The notes below the pieces were generated by a model that had not been told where the DNA came from, did no database searches, and saw nothing but the letters and a program-made list of their open reading frames with translations. Shown here piece by piece: positions 1 through 13,087 of a stretch of DNA of 64,000 nucleotides. The position numbers were made by a program, and so were the translations under genes. Position 1 is the stretch's first letter. The number at the start of each line of letters is the position of its first letter. Origin of the DNA: Crotophaga sulcirostris (taxonomy: Eukaryota; Chordata; Aves; Cuculiformes; Crotophagidae); assembly GCA_013397455.1 (NCBI GenBank), contig VYZB01000342.1:72136-136135 (forward strand), read 5' to 3'.

Positions 1-3000
1 TTATTCATTTCCGTGAGGCAATGCCCAGGAGAATGGCTTTGCGTGATTCATCTTAACCTTGCGCCAGTTCTGTACTCTTTGTTTACACCTGTGCAGATGG
101 CAGAGTTTTTGTGGTGTTTTTGTGGGTTTTTTTCCAAAGCTATAGATTCCCTCTGAACTACCTATACAAACACTATACCCCTTATTTTACAAATACCTGC
201 CATTCTTACAGAATATTTGATATATTCTATGTGTTAGCTCTAAAAATTTCCATATAGTGGTCAAGAACTATCAAGGTAATTTCCTTTAGGTGAGTTATGT
301 TTTGACTGGATTTTTCAATTTTTTTTTACTATGGTAACATATGGCCAATCAGAATAAGAAAATCCCATCTGTTTGCAATTGGTTTCAGCTACTATATTTT
401 AGTCCGCTGGTAATATTTTGCATTCTAAGCTAAGTAGGACTTAAGCTAATTTTTTTTCAAATAGACCTCTACAAAGATTCCAAACCAGTTTTAATTTAGC
501 AGCAATACTTTCAGAAACAATTTTAAGATTTTTCATTCTGCACTATTCACAGAATCAAAATAACTGCATTTGTATAATATCAATAAAAGATAAAAGCATG
601 GTGGAAGTTACAAACCCACCTACAACTGTAAGTGTCTTTAATATTTATATTATAGCCCAATACAGCATTCATTGTGTTGAGAGATCAACAATTGTCTCAA
701 GCTGTGGCTTAAAGCAATTTGAGGAAATCATTTATAACAAAGCATAACTGCTCTGGCATTGAAACTACACGACACTGGACTTGTCCAGCCAGCTTTGAGT
801 GAAATTCCTCTCTCATCATCTTTAAAGAAGACTTCCTGCTAAACAAACACCTGGGTGGGGAAAGTAGCTGGGTGAACCAGGGCTGCAAGCCTGGGCTACG
901 TTTATTGTTACTGGATTACTTATAATCCATTTGACTGCTTCTTTCTAAAATTCTTCCATTTATATATTCTTAGAAACTTCTAGGACAAAATATCACCACT
1001 TTTAAACACAGCTAAGCTGCTTTAAGAAAAAAAAAAACACAGCCACTGTATGTTCATATGGTATATTGAATTTTTTTAAAAAAAGAGGGTAATAGTTATT
1101 ATACATAAGCTTATATTTACTGCATGGTATATTATATACCTCTATATCTTCTGAAGCAACTAATCAAGTGGTATATCAGATGCTATGAAAGGTGACTTAT
1201 GAGTATGTTGTACTTGCTAGGCATCAACTAAAATAAGTTGCATATTCACAAGACAAGGAAGTCTTTAAGATTAGTGTCTGATAAGGGGGTAAATAAACTG
1301 TACACCAAACAGGAATAATAATCTAAGCATTAAAGTTATTAAACCTACTGTGCATCAAATCATCTCACCACTGTGGATGATGAAAACTTTTGAAAATAAA
1401 CACCTGATAAATCATTCATGCAGAGACACAGTTAAATACAAACTTCTACAATGTACACAGCCAAATGAAAAGTTCAGGACAGATTTATTAGCTTGTGGAT
1501 GTTCCTAATTATTTGAAAAACTATAGTCTTACTACCAATAGTAACAGCAATCTGTAAAAAGACTCTCAATCTCAGAAAAAAAAAGTCACTTTTTTAAGAA
1601 ATAAAGAATAAAAAGACAGAGAAAATTAAACCAATCTTGTAACATAAAGCAAACATATGGTGGGCAAGGGCAGTGGTCCCTTGCATCAGCACTGTTACCC
1701 TGTCACTACCAACAAGGCTTACTATAAGTATGAATTCAAAGATATGATGCAGAAGGCATACCAGAAGAAAGGCAGGGGAAGATTTATGGCATTCAATTAT
1801 TTTTCTTTAAAAGTTTCCTCTGGGGCACAAGCACATAATATATTGTACTTTCCATTACCTGGTGCAAATGTAAAACATACCTGAAAAACACATTTCATGC
1901 TTATAACATATTAAAACAACAAGTAAGATGTCATGGCATAAGTTTGATAGATTAACTGCCAGTTACTGATGTTGTACTATATTAGTTAACAGCAAATTAA
2001 TATCATCAGGCATATTTCCTCTCCTATACCTAAAAAATATTAGTATGGAAACAGAGATTCCCATAAATTCTTATCAGTAGATTCTAAAAAAGAGCTTTTA
2101 ATCTAACCTGGGACAAGACAAGCAGCAGTTTATACACTGGTTGGCAAACATATTACTCATATTCAAAACCTTTTCTACCTCGGTTACCTTTTGCAATTGA
2201 GAGAATATTCTACTCTAAGTCCAAAATCCTACAAAAGTATCAGTATGATGTTCTTGTATAGACTTTATATCCCCACACTTATATATTATTTAGCCTGACC
2301 ACGTGGAATGCACTCTCATCCTATTTAATTTGTTTTGTTTTGTCTTCCACACTTTTTTCAAAGCAAGGAAAGCAAAGAAATAAATAGAAAGCAACCTGAC
2401 ACAAAAGTCAGATACAAACTAAAACAAGTCTAAAACATTAAAACATTGAACATGACACTTAAGTTTGGTCTTTCATGCTTTGCACTGAACATGCTCCATG
2501 GGAGCTTTGTGCTCCAGCCCTAACCGCAAGTTGGACACATCCCCAGGGATGCTCTAAGTCAAGTTTTCTTTAAAAGGCTCCCGTCCAGGACAGGCTTTTC
2601 TTCCTTCTTAATTCTATATAACCTCATGCTTCCTTTGATCCAAAACCATGACAGCAGTGACTCTTCAGCATACTTCCTAAACACAGGGTTTCAACATTGG
2701 AGCTCACAATCCAGTGTCCCTGGCCTTGTGATAACCCTGATAGTTCCAAGTAGTGGAAGTACATCCTTCCTTATAGCCCCTGCTTTGTGGAATTTGAGAC
2801 TTCATGTTGTCTCTTCATGCGTATGTGGGATGCAAAGAGGAAGAAAGTGTCTTTTAAATGCTAACATTCAAACTTTTTTCTTTAGTATGCCATGAAGCAT
2901 CAAAATGACTGATGCTTATGTTCTTTTGCAGAAGCAGCTAAGAACACCACTTCCCTCTCCTTTACCAAACAACTCTTTTAAAGGGTTCTAATGAAGATTA

Positions 3001-5704
3001 AGTTCTGACAATATAAACCCAATTGAGTTTGGAGTCATGCTATTGAAAAACACAGTCATGAAAGAAGATTCAACCTGCAGTTCAGTGATGACAAATCAGC
3101 TATTTAAGATGACATTCCTAGCTTTTGCCAAAAAGAAAAATAAAATCAATAGTCTCTTTAATGACTAGCAATCGTCTTTAGTCAAAGCAAACAACTGGCT
3201 GAGAACCCTCCTGTGATAGAGCAGGACTATGTTTATATAATAATACAAAATGCTATAAAGTAAAGAAATTACTCTACATCTCCTGCTCTGAAGAAGAGGT
3301 CCGCTGCTGCTCAGGAGACAGCTGGCACGTGAAAAACTGCAGAAAATAAAGCTCTGAAGGATCAGGATTCGATTTATTATAAAAACACTAGTAGTAAGAT
3401 GATTAATAGACGACAAGAAAAAAAAATTGCACTCCAGTTATACTATTTTTTTCTATAAACCCCAAAGCAGAACTAAATAAACATGAATCTCTGTTATATC
3501 TTTATTTTCATATTTTCCAGATCCACACTGTAAGGAAGTATAGAGTGGAGGAAGCGAGTTTGATTAATTAAAAGAGAAGTGTTGCAAGACTGCAGCTGTT
3601 CCTGCTTACGCACACAGCTTCAGAAAACTTGGTTCAGTTTTGCAACCTTGATCTCAAGGCATTCCATCCTGGTTTCCTTCAGAAGAGGATGAAGGACTTG
3701 GATAACGCTGTACAACATGGTTAAACTTTCATCTAGAATATCTTTGGGGTTCCATTTTGTTTTAATTAAACACATTTTTTAAAGAATTTCGGAAAAATAT
3801 CTGGAAGCCAGAGCTGTTCAAGTAGAAAGCAAAATTATTCTGCTAAATTTTTATTTTAATATTTTGGAGTGCTAAGCTAAAACTGTAAAAAACATCACAC
3901 TGCATTTAGATTATTTTAAACAAACAAACACAAGAAGAAAAAGAATGACTATGGCTGGTTTATTTAGAATCAAACAGGTGTCCTTAATGCAAAGGAGGAA
4001 GAAAACCTCTGTGCAGGAATCCTAAAAGAGCAATTATGAAAAAACTAGTGAAATGTGCAGCCCAGTGAAAGGTTCAGTATCTAATAACAACAGCACAGCA
4101 GTGATTCAAAAGCAAATAAATCCTGCTAGAATGAAAAATCAATGAGCTTTGAGAAATTCTGACAATGAAAAGGTCTCTCTCCCTGTGAGATCAAATGGAG
4201 AAGCCCCATTAACAGAGAAGCCATCTGCTTTTTCCTGCTTGTTACGCCTTGTACAACCATTCACACTACTTTCTCCTCCATCAATACAAGGGCATCCACA
4301 ATCCAGCAAACAGGTCCAAAATCTGGGGGGGAAAAAGCAAATAAAAATCACCTTGGGTGACGCAGAAGGGAGCCAGAAAATGGCCTTTAAACACAAACCA
4401 AACTGAATCCAGCACAATATTTGGAGAGCAGCGAAACAACTCCTTGCTGCACACACTGTCTCCACAGTGTCAGGCAAACCAGTGAAACTGTGAGGCCAAG
4501 CCTGCTGCACATCCCATTGAGGAAAGTGATTATTCACTTACTCATGCAGAGAGATTAAACATTTGTGGAAGTGTCTTTGTAAGAGCATCTGACGCAGCAG
4601 CAGGCAGAAAGTTTAAAGGAGCCAATGTCAAACAAACACGATTTCCCGGAATGCTGCTGAATAAAACCTGGAGATGAGGACAAATTTGTGTTATTGACAA
4701 GTGGCTCTCTTGTCTCCTTTGATTACCCACTATGTTGGTGTCCTTCTAGACAGGCTAAATGTTTCTAATATAAAGGTTGAAATCCATATGGTGGAGAAAG
4801 AAATTTTACAAGAGACACCGTGTGACAAAGCGCCAGTAGATAATACAAGCTTAAAAGGGAAAGGAAGTGAAAATCCCACTCTCTTGAAGAGAAAATTGGC
4901 TCTGGATCATTCCCTGAAGGTGACATTCATAACTATATTCAAAGTAACAAGTGGTTTGGATTTGGCATCTGTTTTATCAGCTGATAGTTGAAATCTAGCT
5001 GTAAGAAAACATTCTGGTTCCATTCATGGTAGTTCTCTTGATGCTTTGCATGACTTTCAAAGCAACAAAATAGTTGGGAAAAAATTAATAAAAGTTAAAG
5101 AACTACAAAATATAATTAACATTCAGACATCTGCATTTACCAAAACACAAAAACAAAGCTAGGTTCTTAATCACAATCAATCCTGTGAACTATGGAGGGA
5201 TGCAACAAATGTTTTGGCTACAGCATTAATTCTTTTCAGTGAATAAAGATATTTGCTTAAAAAGTAATGCAAAACATATTCTTTTCCAAATAACTTAAGT
5301 GCCTTCTCTTATTTTTCCCTATCCTTTCTGACGGGCTGTATTTAATGGACAAACATTTCTTCAATTTATTAGTCTTACAGCTAATTAAGAGGGTATGCCA
5401 GTTCTTTACCACTAGAATTCCAATCTGTTTCTCCTCAAACTCTACTCTTCTATACAATTTATACTGAAAGTACAGCATGAGCAGACTGACTTTGTACAAT
5501 GGCTCTCAAGTTTATGACATGAGAACAACATTTTATTACTATAAATCTAATGATTTTTTTAAACTAGTAAAATGGGGATTTTTAGCTCTATTGATGAACT
5601 TATATGTACAATACTGATTCACCTTTTAAAAAGCCTAAGTAGAGCAATGCATCAGAAAAAACAAACCTAATCCTTCACCAGCTTCCAGCATACTTGCTTT
5701 ATGA
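1..5704. other. Intergenic DNA beyond the BRIP1 3' end, distal part
   Basis: AT-rich, no recognisable gene. Short frames (for example 1657-1884, 2626-2895, 4139-4537) have no identifiable motif or splice context. T-rich runs such as TTTGTGGGTTTTTTTCC near 121-137 resemble simple low-complexity stretches. Confidence 0.7.
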
Positions 5705-5720
5705 NNNNNNNNNNNNNNNN
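5705..5720. other. Assembly gap of 16 N
   Basis: Sixteen N bases directly before a TG/TA microsatellite, which probably caused the break. The gap length may be arbitrary. Confidence 0.98.
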
Positions 5721-5757
5721 ATATGTGTGTGTGTATTTATATATAGATATATATTTT
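5721..5757. repeat. TG/TA microsatellite at gap edge
   Basis: Starts ATATGTGTGTGTGTATTTAT and continues as interrupted TA repeats into a T-run. Its 5' side is cut off by the N gap, so its true length is unknown. Confidence 0.85.
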
Positions 5758-8700
5758 TTTATTTCCCCTCCAGAGAAATATCCTAGAATATTAAAATTTG
5801 GCATGGAATATAAATGCATCAAGCAAACCAGCATGTTACCATGATTAAAGGGATGACAACAGTTTAAGAGATAATAATGCCTGCTTGTGTCCCAGAAGAA
5901 TAAGTTCTAATCTCTTGGTAGAGTGGTTCAAACAAAATAATATTTACTCAAAGAAAAAAAAAACAAAACAAACTACTTTGTAAGCTACATATTTCTTACT
6001 TTTAAAAAGACTATGCTGTACTATCATGACTTACTATGATTTCTCAGATGATTTCCAAATGTTTCATTCCTACTTAGGATAGGATACAATTTCTGATCCA
6101 GATGCTTAAAAGAACAAATCTAACAAAGAAACTTAATCTGAGCTAGACTTGGCAAATTTTCCAGAAAAAAAACGGAGAATGATATTTTGGAAGCTGCTCA
6201 AACAAAATCCAAAATGGAAATATGCCTCTTTCAACCATACCCTAGGCTGTTGTTAAAAATAAAAGGACACTTACAGTTTCCACAAGTGTGAACTGCAGCT
6301 GAGGTTTATAAAATATAAAACGTAGATCTCAAAACTGCCCAAGAATAGTTCTTCACTTCTATCTAATGCTAAAACAGCCTCTTCTACACTGCATTAACAA
6401 AAGGAATATATAAATAAGAGATTTTACACACACATGAAAAATTCCGCATTAATTAGAATGAAAACACACTACTTTTTAATTACTGTGCTTTTAATAACAA
6501 ATGATGGAAGCTTGTAAATGGTAGAAAACTGACACAAGTCCACTAAACAATAATAAGGCACACTTCTACGCAAACTTTACTCTGACCATTTCAAAGCTCG
6601 TCCGGAACACAAGCTGTATGTAGAAGTTTTTTCCACCTATGTACTAAGAAACTGAAGGACAGAGAGCTCAAATATGTTTGGAGTCACATATGATTTACAT
6701 AAATTCAAACGTGTTGAGGTATTGTTTTATCTGATAGCCTTATTGCTCCCTTGAAGAAAGACATGGCTAAATCTTTGTATAGCCACACGTCTCTATAAAC
6801 ACCATAAAAATCTTTAAAATCTTAGCCAATTTTTTTTATTATTATTATTTCAAGCCCTTCAGAGAGGAGAAAGAACCAAATTTATCCTTGGCTCCACTTA
6901 TTCCAGGCAAATAATTTGGCCAAATGTTTGTATTCCATCAAGAGGAAGAAACTATGAACTTAAACAATAAATATAACCAATACCATATACAAATTACATA
7001 TGGAAGAATGGTGGTAATTGTCTGTCTTTCCACCCCAATACCTTATATTATTGCTGTATGGTTGCAATTTAAGACTAGAAAAGTTCCCAGACTAGAATTC
7101 CTACAGTGAACCAGCCAGACATAACTACGACAGAGAATACCCCTGCTCACCGCACACCACAGTCTGCGTAGTCTGATACACACCATGGAGCTTAATTATG
7201 TAAATCTATAAGACTATATTCACCTTACATAAATCAATTTTTTTCTAATTTCCTACAAAAGGAGGAATGGTTTACGGGGCCCAGAGGTATCGAAAACATC
7301 TGCAACAAATCTAATTCACTCTTTCATTCCACTACAGCCACTTGGCTTTTAAAGTGAAAAAAATGGCTATTGCTTAGTAAACTTAGTGTCAAACTACTTG
7401 AAAGTACTCTCATTTTAAGAATAAAAGAAAAGTCAAATTACAAATATTCTTGCCTTGATTGGAGATTACATTGCATATTAGAACAGACATCTACAAGAAG
7501 GGAGAGTTCAGTATACAAAACTAATGATGAGAAGTTTAGATGCATCTAGTGAATACAAGTTCTATGGCATTCGGATGCTTTAACTACTTCATCTATATTT
7601 TAATTATGTAACAAGATAAAATACAATTTTAAAAATTACTTGAATTTAACTATTTATACACAACATTTAGACTCCTGTCAATGAATTCTAGAGCTTTTAT
7701 CCTGTGCATGATTGCTATTCTGTTTTGAATTCACACCCACAATGGCCAAGATATTTCCCATACTGATAACAAAGAGGGGTTTTGTTACCGCTGATTGAGG
7801 GGTCAGTGGCAGCTGCACTAAGTGGCTGACATAATCAGTATAAAATACCAGCTCGGAACAATTGCTGCTCCTTAGAATATAAAACAATCAAAATGTTGAA
7901 TCTGTAATTTCAGCAGCTGCTACTGTACATTTTCCATATCATTCAAGCATCAGGTATCAGTGCACTAACTTCCTTCTTCTTCACATCCCAGATCTCATTT
8001 TGGTGATAAAACTCTTTGTGGAATTGTACCACAAATCAGATGCCTGAAATGATCCAGTATAAAAATAATCCCACAAAAATGGCAATATTCCTAATCCAAA
8101 CCATTCCAGGGATCCATTTTGCACTGCAGTTTCTCAAAGAGTTGCCCTACTGCAGCAGAGGAACAGGTTGAGACATAGATTGAGACCTAGGAGTAGGGGA
8201 AGGACAGAAACTTTCCAGGACAGGCTTTATTCCAGAACTAGATTCCCTAGAATAAAGATAACCTGACTTTATATAAACAAAACCTTGCTCTATTTTCACA
8301 CCAGTAGAGCACTACTGCAAAGGAAGCAGGAGACATTTACATTTTGCCACTCCCAACTTCAATAAGCATTGGTCTTGTCCAATGGAAATCACTTGATTAT
8401 CAGTACTGGGTGGGCAATAAGTCACAGGACTGGTGAATTCTTGAAGTGCTGAGACAAATTTTAAGATACGTTGGGCAAATCTGACACTAGTTTTAGGTTC
8501 CTGTTTTTTTAAATCTGTCTCACTTTAAAAAATATTTAAAGAAATTATATGTACTTAAAACCAAATTGCAATACAGTGGAGTTGAAATATGCCTGACAAC
8601 TGCCTTAGCACAATTTTTCTGGCAGGCAGAATGCATGAGCAGGGATGCAGGAGACTAAATAGTGCTTCATTTATGTAATTTATCTTTTTAAAAAAATAAA

Positions 8701-11700
8701 TAAAGAGTCTACATAAAGTGGTTCTGGAAGTCCAGCCTTGAGTTTAAAAAATAATTTAGCTTCTGAACACGTTTCCTTCTCTCCTGTACGCACTTTTTCT
8801 CAGAAGACCAGTCTTGCAGCAGTCCCCAGGAACAGACAGGCTTTCACACGTACCTGGTAGGCTTGTTTCCAGACCAGTCCATTTTAACAGTGCAGTCCTA
8901 AAGTGACAGAGGTACAAGATTATGGATCTAGCACCACCTCTAAATGGCAACAGCCCCTCTGTCAGCACCAACGGTAAACACCATCCTCAATTAGGAGATC
9001 ATCCTGGTAAATAGGGATTGTATCAGGTGCCATCAAATCATCCTACAATACTTAGAGACAAGTTGTGTAGGTTCCCCCTAACCCAGACATCAAAGAAAAA
9101 CTTCCATGTGGGAAAGACAATGTATTAATGCATTTACTGGCTTCCCCCCAACCACTCTCATTCTCGTCTGGATTGCACCTCTACTGACCAGCTTTCTCAC
9201 CCATGTCTAACAACTTCTGACACTCGGCAAGGTCTATCAAAGGAGACAGAAATGCAGCTGTCATTAACCTACTGAAAACTTCAGAGATAGCGTCTTCTTA
9301 TTCACCCTTGTAATGACACCTTATATGCATGGAGACATGTATGATTAATGAGAATTAAACTGTGGAAAGAGAAGATGTGGTACTTCCGGAACTTAGAAAT
9401 CCATTTGGGTAAGCACTATAAATTGTTTCATGAGAATATCTGGGAGAAAGAATGAATTTGATGACCTGGTCAGTCCGGTTTATGTGGCAATACACTCCTT
9501 AACTAATTAAAAGTTACTCTGGAGCTATCCCTTCTTGTCAGTGACCATGGAAATGCATATTTGTATGAGTAAACTTTCAAGTACCTGGTACTAAAATTCA
9601 AGAGAAAGAGGAAAATTCATGTCTTAAAAAAAGACAACATCAAAAGCACTAGTAAGTGCAAGATGGCACTCAGAGGTTGACATGTATTTTTCACTAAATA
9701 GGATTTTGTTTCAGTTAAATATAGCTCTCAAGAAATTAATTAAGAATCAAAATATTCAGTCCCCCCATACCTACAGCTTTCAGCCTTATGAAAGAATAGT
9801 GTAAGCATGGGTGTGATGATAAATACATGGAAGGTTTCACAATGACAACATGGCAAATGCTAACATCCCTAAAGGCATTTAATAAAAGATTATTTACTCT
9901 TCTTCCCAGAATTATAAATCCATTTTTTCTTTAACAAGGCCATACCTTCAACAAACAACAATATTCACAGAGTCTGCAAACATGTTGCTAATGAAAAAGG
10001 CAAAGGCAACCTGCAAGTATTTTCAATGCATTCCATACAATTCAAATAGCAATGAAAACAGTGATGACCCCAATGAGGATCTCCTCCTCACTACGTGAGA
10101 AGGAAGGAATGCACTTCTGGCCAAGTGAAAATAACCATATTCAGTGTCAAGCATAAGAAAAGCAATTCAGACAGATAATTCCTGGGAGACAATTGATTCT
10201 GGCACCAGCAGAAAGAAGCAACACAAAAGACCATTTCCAAGGTCATCCATGGCTCTTCCCATCTGACAGCACGCATGCAGACTCTGAAAATATTTAAACT
10301 ATTTAAATGTTACCTTGGAAATTCTTGACAAGCCCTATGCAAGTGCTCGAGAATTGGTGTGGTAGGGGTCTAGTCTTTCATCAAAAGTAAAATCACACAC
10401 TGAAAATAACACAGATTTGATTCAGTCATGATAATTAATTCAATGTGGTACCTAAACAGATCAGTTAAAGTAGCAGGGAAAGAAAAAATGCAGAGCAGAA
10501 AATGTCATTTTATAGAAACAGCAAAATATGGAATGTAAAGCAAAAGGAAAAGTGCAGTGTCAAACCATAGTGGATACAAGTCCTTTTGAGCCTGATTTAA
10601 CAATTAGCTGCAACATTTATGCGTGCTTTTATAGAAAGGAGAGTGTTTATGTGCCCTTGTATTATATTACAAACACACACATCGGTGTGCAATGTTATCA
10701 CTGAAAATTTAGGAAGCATTTTTTAAAAGTTATCGTAAACATGGTTGCAGAACCTCTTTATTAATAGTATGCCCGTGCCTGTTCATAGCAACATATTGCC
10801 AGTCATCCCAAATAATCCAAGTAAAAGAAATAATTATTTCCACAATACCACATCAACTATTTTCAAGTTTTTCAGTCAAGTGAAATATCAACTAAATATC
10901 CACATACCCAACAGCAAACAGTGCAGTAATGAGAATTTGTTCTCCACAGAACTCCATTTTGATTTTTTGGAAGTTTAAGGTATGTCTGCCCTTCATAAAT
11001 ATTCAGCAATGATCTCTTGCATGTAAAATGTTTGAAGAGTAATTTACAGCTAGCACGCTCTGTTTATTTTAACATGCATTGTATGAAGCAGCCCCCATAC
11101 CGAATGGTGGTATCAGCTGACATAAGCAACTATTTAAACCCAGCCAAATGCAGTTAGACTCTAAAATTGTTTAATGTAAGTAATGTCAGATGAATGTTAT
11201 TATCCTCCTAGCTCTTGAACATATCTGTTTCAATGTTCATATATAATAAAGAATTGCCAGTCACAAATACTTTTCTTCAGCAATAGTTACGATATCTTTT
11301 AGGTTATATTGTCAACAAAAAAAAAAACATTAAGAAAATTCAAGCTGATGTAATGGTTTTCATGGCATCTTTTTGACAAAGCTTGTATCCAAGATCTGAC
11401 CACTCACAATTTCTAAACCAGATTATAAAGCTAAATCCATGCAAACCCTTAATGGATCAGGATTTTATTTCTAGCGCTGCAAAAACTTCGGTTGTGGCCA
11501 AGTCTTATCAGCTACAGCGGCAGACAGATTACAGAAGATGTGCCGTGGATAAGTATGAAGCACTACCAGCTTAAACCAATTACACACTTAGCACAAAGTT
11601 GTCAAACTACAGATGAATGCCAAATCCCAACATGTAATTTCTATCATGCTAACAAATTTTAAGAAGAATTACAGTGAATGCAGAGCCTGTAAGAAATGCA

Positions 11701-12179
11701 AAACATAGCTGGGAAAACAGATGGCAGAAAGGACAGTATTTGGAAACACGTAAGATTTCAGCGGTGCGTAAATAAGGGAACCACACTAAACTCAAGAATT
11801 ACCATTTCAGAATATACATAGGATTTTTTAATAGAAGTCAACAGTTCCAACCTGCCTGCTTTCATTGGCAGGCATATCTATTAAATTATTTGCCAGCTGA
11901 GAGTCATTTTTTTTACAATAAGAAGCATAGTGAGAGGTAACTACAAAGCAATCCATAGCTGTCCTAATTACTCTCCATAGGCAGGAAAATGTGTGATAAA
12001 ATGCATGTTTTGTGATTCACTTCCTCTGGTTTACTCACTTCAGTACTGTTAACCTGTAGCAAGGATGGCCTCTGGAGTGCTCTTAAACCATATGAAAAAA
12101 ATCTAGACAGACAATGACTGTACAATTTAAGGCACGTAATTAGCAATTATTTCATGCACACTTCACAATAATAATCTGT
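5758..12179. other. Intergenic DNA without recognisable genes
   Basis: AT-rich sequence with scattered chance open frames of 60-80 codons. No RNA gene or coding repeat recognised. Part of 11040-12179 has the same mixed, TAAT-containing texture as the candidate element that follows, but with less support. Confidence 0.65.
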
Positions 12180-12700
12180 TACGTACTAAGGGAAAGAAAC
12201 ATTAATGAGCTACTTCTGGTGCTGCCCTGTGTACTGTGTTTGCATAATAATGAGGTCCAATCTGCTGGAAAACACATAAAGGACAAATTAATAAGGTCGT
12301 CATTTTTGTCTAATGATGCTTAATACAGTTTTAGCAATCTGCTCAAGACAAAAGACGGTCACTCAGACATAGCCGATTATGCATTCGCGTGGCAGATGAA
12401 ATCTTTATTAAACAGAATGATGAATCTGATTAACATGCGATAACAAATATACAGTCTGCGAAAATGACCGTGCCACCTCCTGCAAGCATCCCTCACGTCG
12501 ACTATTAAGGCTTTACTCAGATTGAGGTCAGACTGGTATTCCCGATAGGCGCATTAAGATAAAAGTTTGCCAAATGTGGTAACATGATGAACAAAACAAT
12601 ATCCTGTTATATAAAAGCTACTGTCTCAACAGCTGACTGTCTAATCAGTTATAGCTACAACTCCTTAATAAGTTTAAAAATTTAATTGTCAGAGTTTCAT
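12180..12700. promoter_or_regulatory. Candidate conserved non-coding element (possible distal enhancer)
   Basis: High-complexity, non-coding block with about a dozen CpGs (for example TTCGCGTG and CACGTCGAC) inside CpG-poor DNA. It has many homeodomain-type cores (TAAT/ATTA), a POU-like TTTGCATAATAAT (about 12239) and ATTATGCATTCGCG (about 12377). No open frame covers it. Retained CpGs and dense homeobox cores are typical of conserved developmental enhancers. By synteny the neighbour this side should be TBX4. Conservation and activity are inferred; no alignment was made. Confidence 0.35.
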
Positions 12701-12894
12701 TCACCTTTTAACATACGAAAGACAATTTATTACATTAGCTAAGCTAGATCTTAAAGCACCCCGAGTCCTCTGCATTTATGGTACCAATATATTTTCTCTA
12801 AGTTCCACACACTGTCTTCTGTAAAGTTCTTACCATTTCACAGAGAAGACTGCAAACAGGAATATACAATTATTTAGGGTTTTTAAAGGAATAT

Positions 12895-12989
12895 AAATAA
12901 TAATAATATTAGTTTGTATGCCACTGATTTCACATTAAGCCTGAATAAGTCAGTGGAGGTTTCTAGGTCAATGGCAAACACGTGATGTA
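12895..12989. repeat. 95-bp perfect direct repeat, copy 1
   Basis: Begins AAATAATAATAATATTAG and ends GGCAAACACGTGATGTA. The same 95 bases recur at 12993-13087 with no mismatch, separated only by AC and a single N. Confidence 0.97.
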
Positions 12990-12991
12990 AC

Positions 12992-12992
12992 N
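12992..12992. other. Single-base assembly gap (N)
   Basis: One N between two perfect 95-bp copies, probably a nominal spacer written by gap-closing software. Confidence 0.95.
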
Positions 12993-13087
12993 AAATAATA
13001 ATAATATTAGTTTGTATGCCACTGATTTCACATTAAGCCTGAATAAGTCAGTGGAGGTTTCTAGGTCAATGGCAAACACGTGATGTA
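12993..13087. repeat. 95-bp perfect direct repeat, copy 2
   Basis: Identical to 12895-12989. Perfect identity plus the lone N at 12992 suggests two overlapping contig ends placed side by side in assembly, not a biological duplication. Confidence 0.97.

Noticed and set aside
1657..1884. 75-codon frame starting MVGKGSGPLHQ, basic and somewhat ribosomal-protein-like
   Set aside because: I could not match it to any ribosomal or other family, and the upstream flank and composition do not support a processed pseudogene.
4139..4537. 132-codon minus-strand open frame in intergenic DNA
   Set aside because: No recognisable domain, overlapped by an 85-codon frame on the other strand, no plausible splice sites. 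Chance frame.
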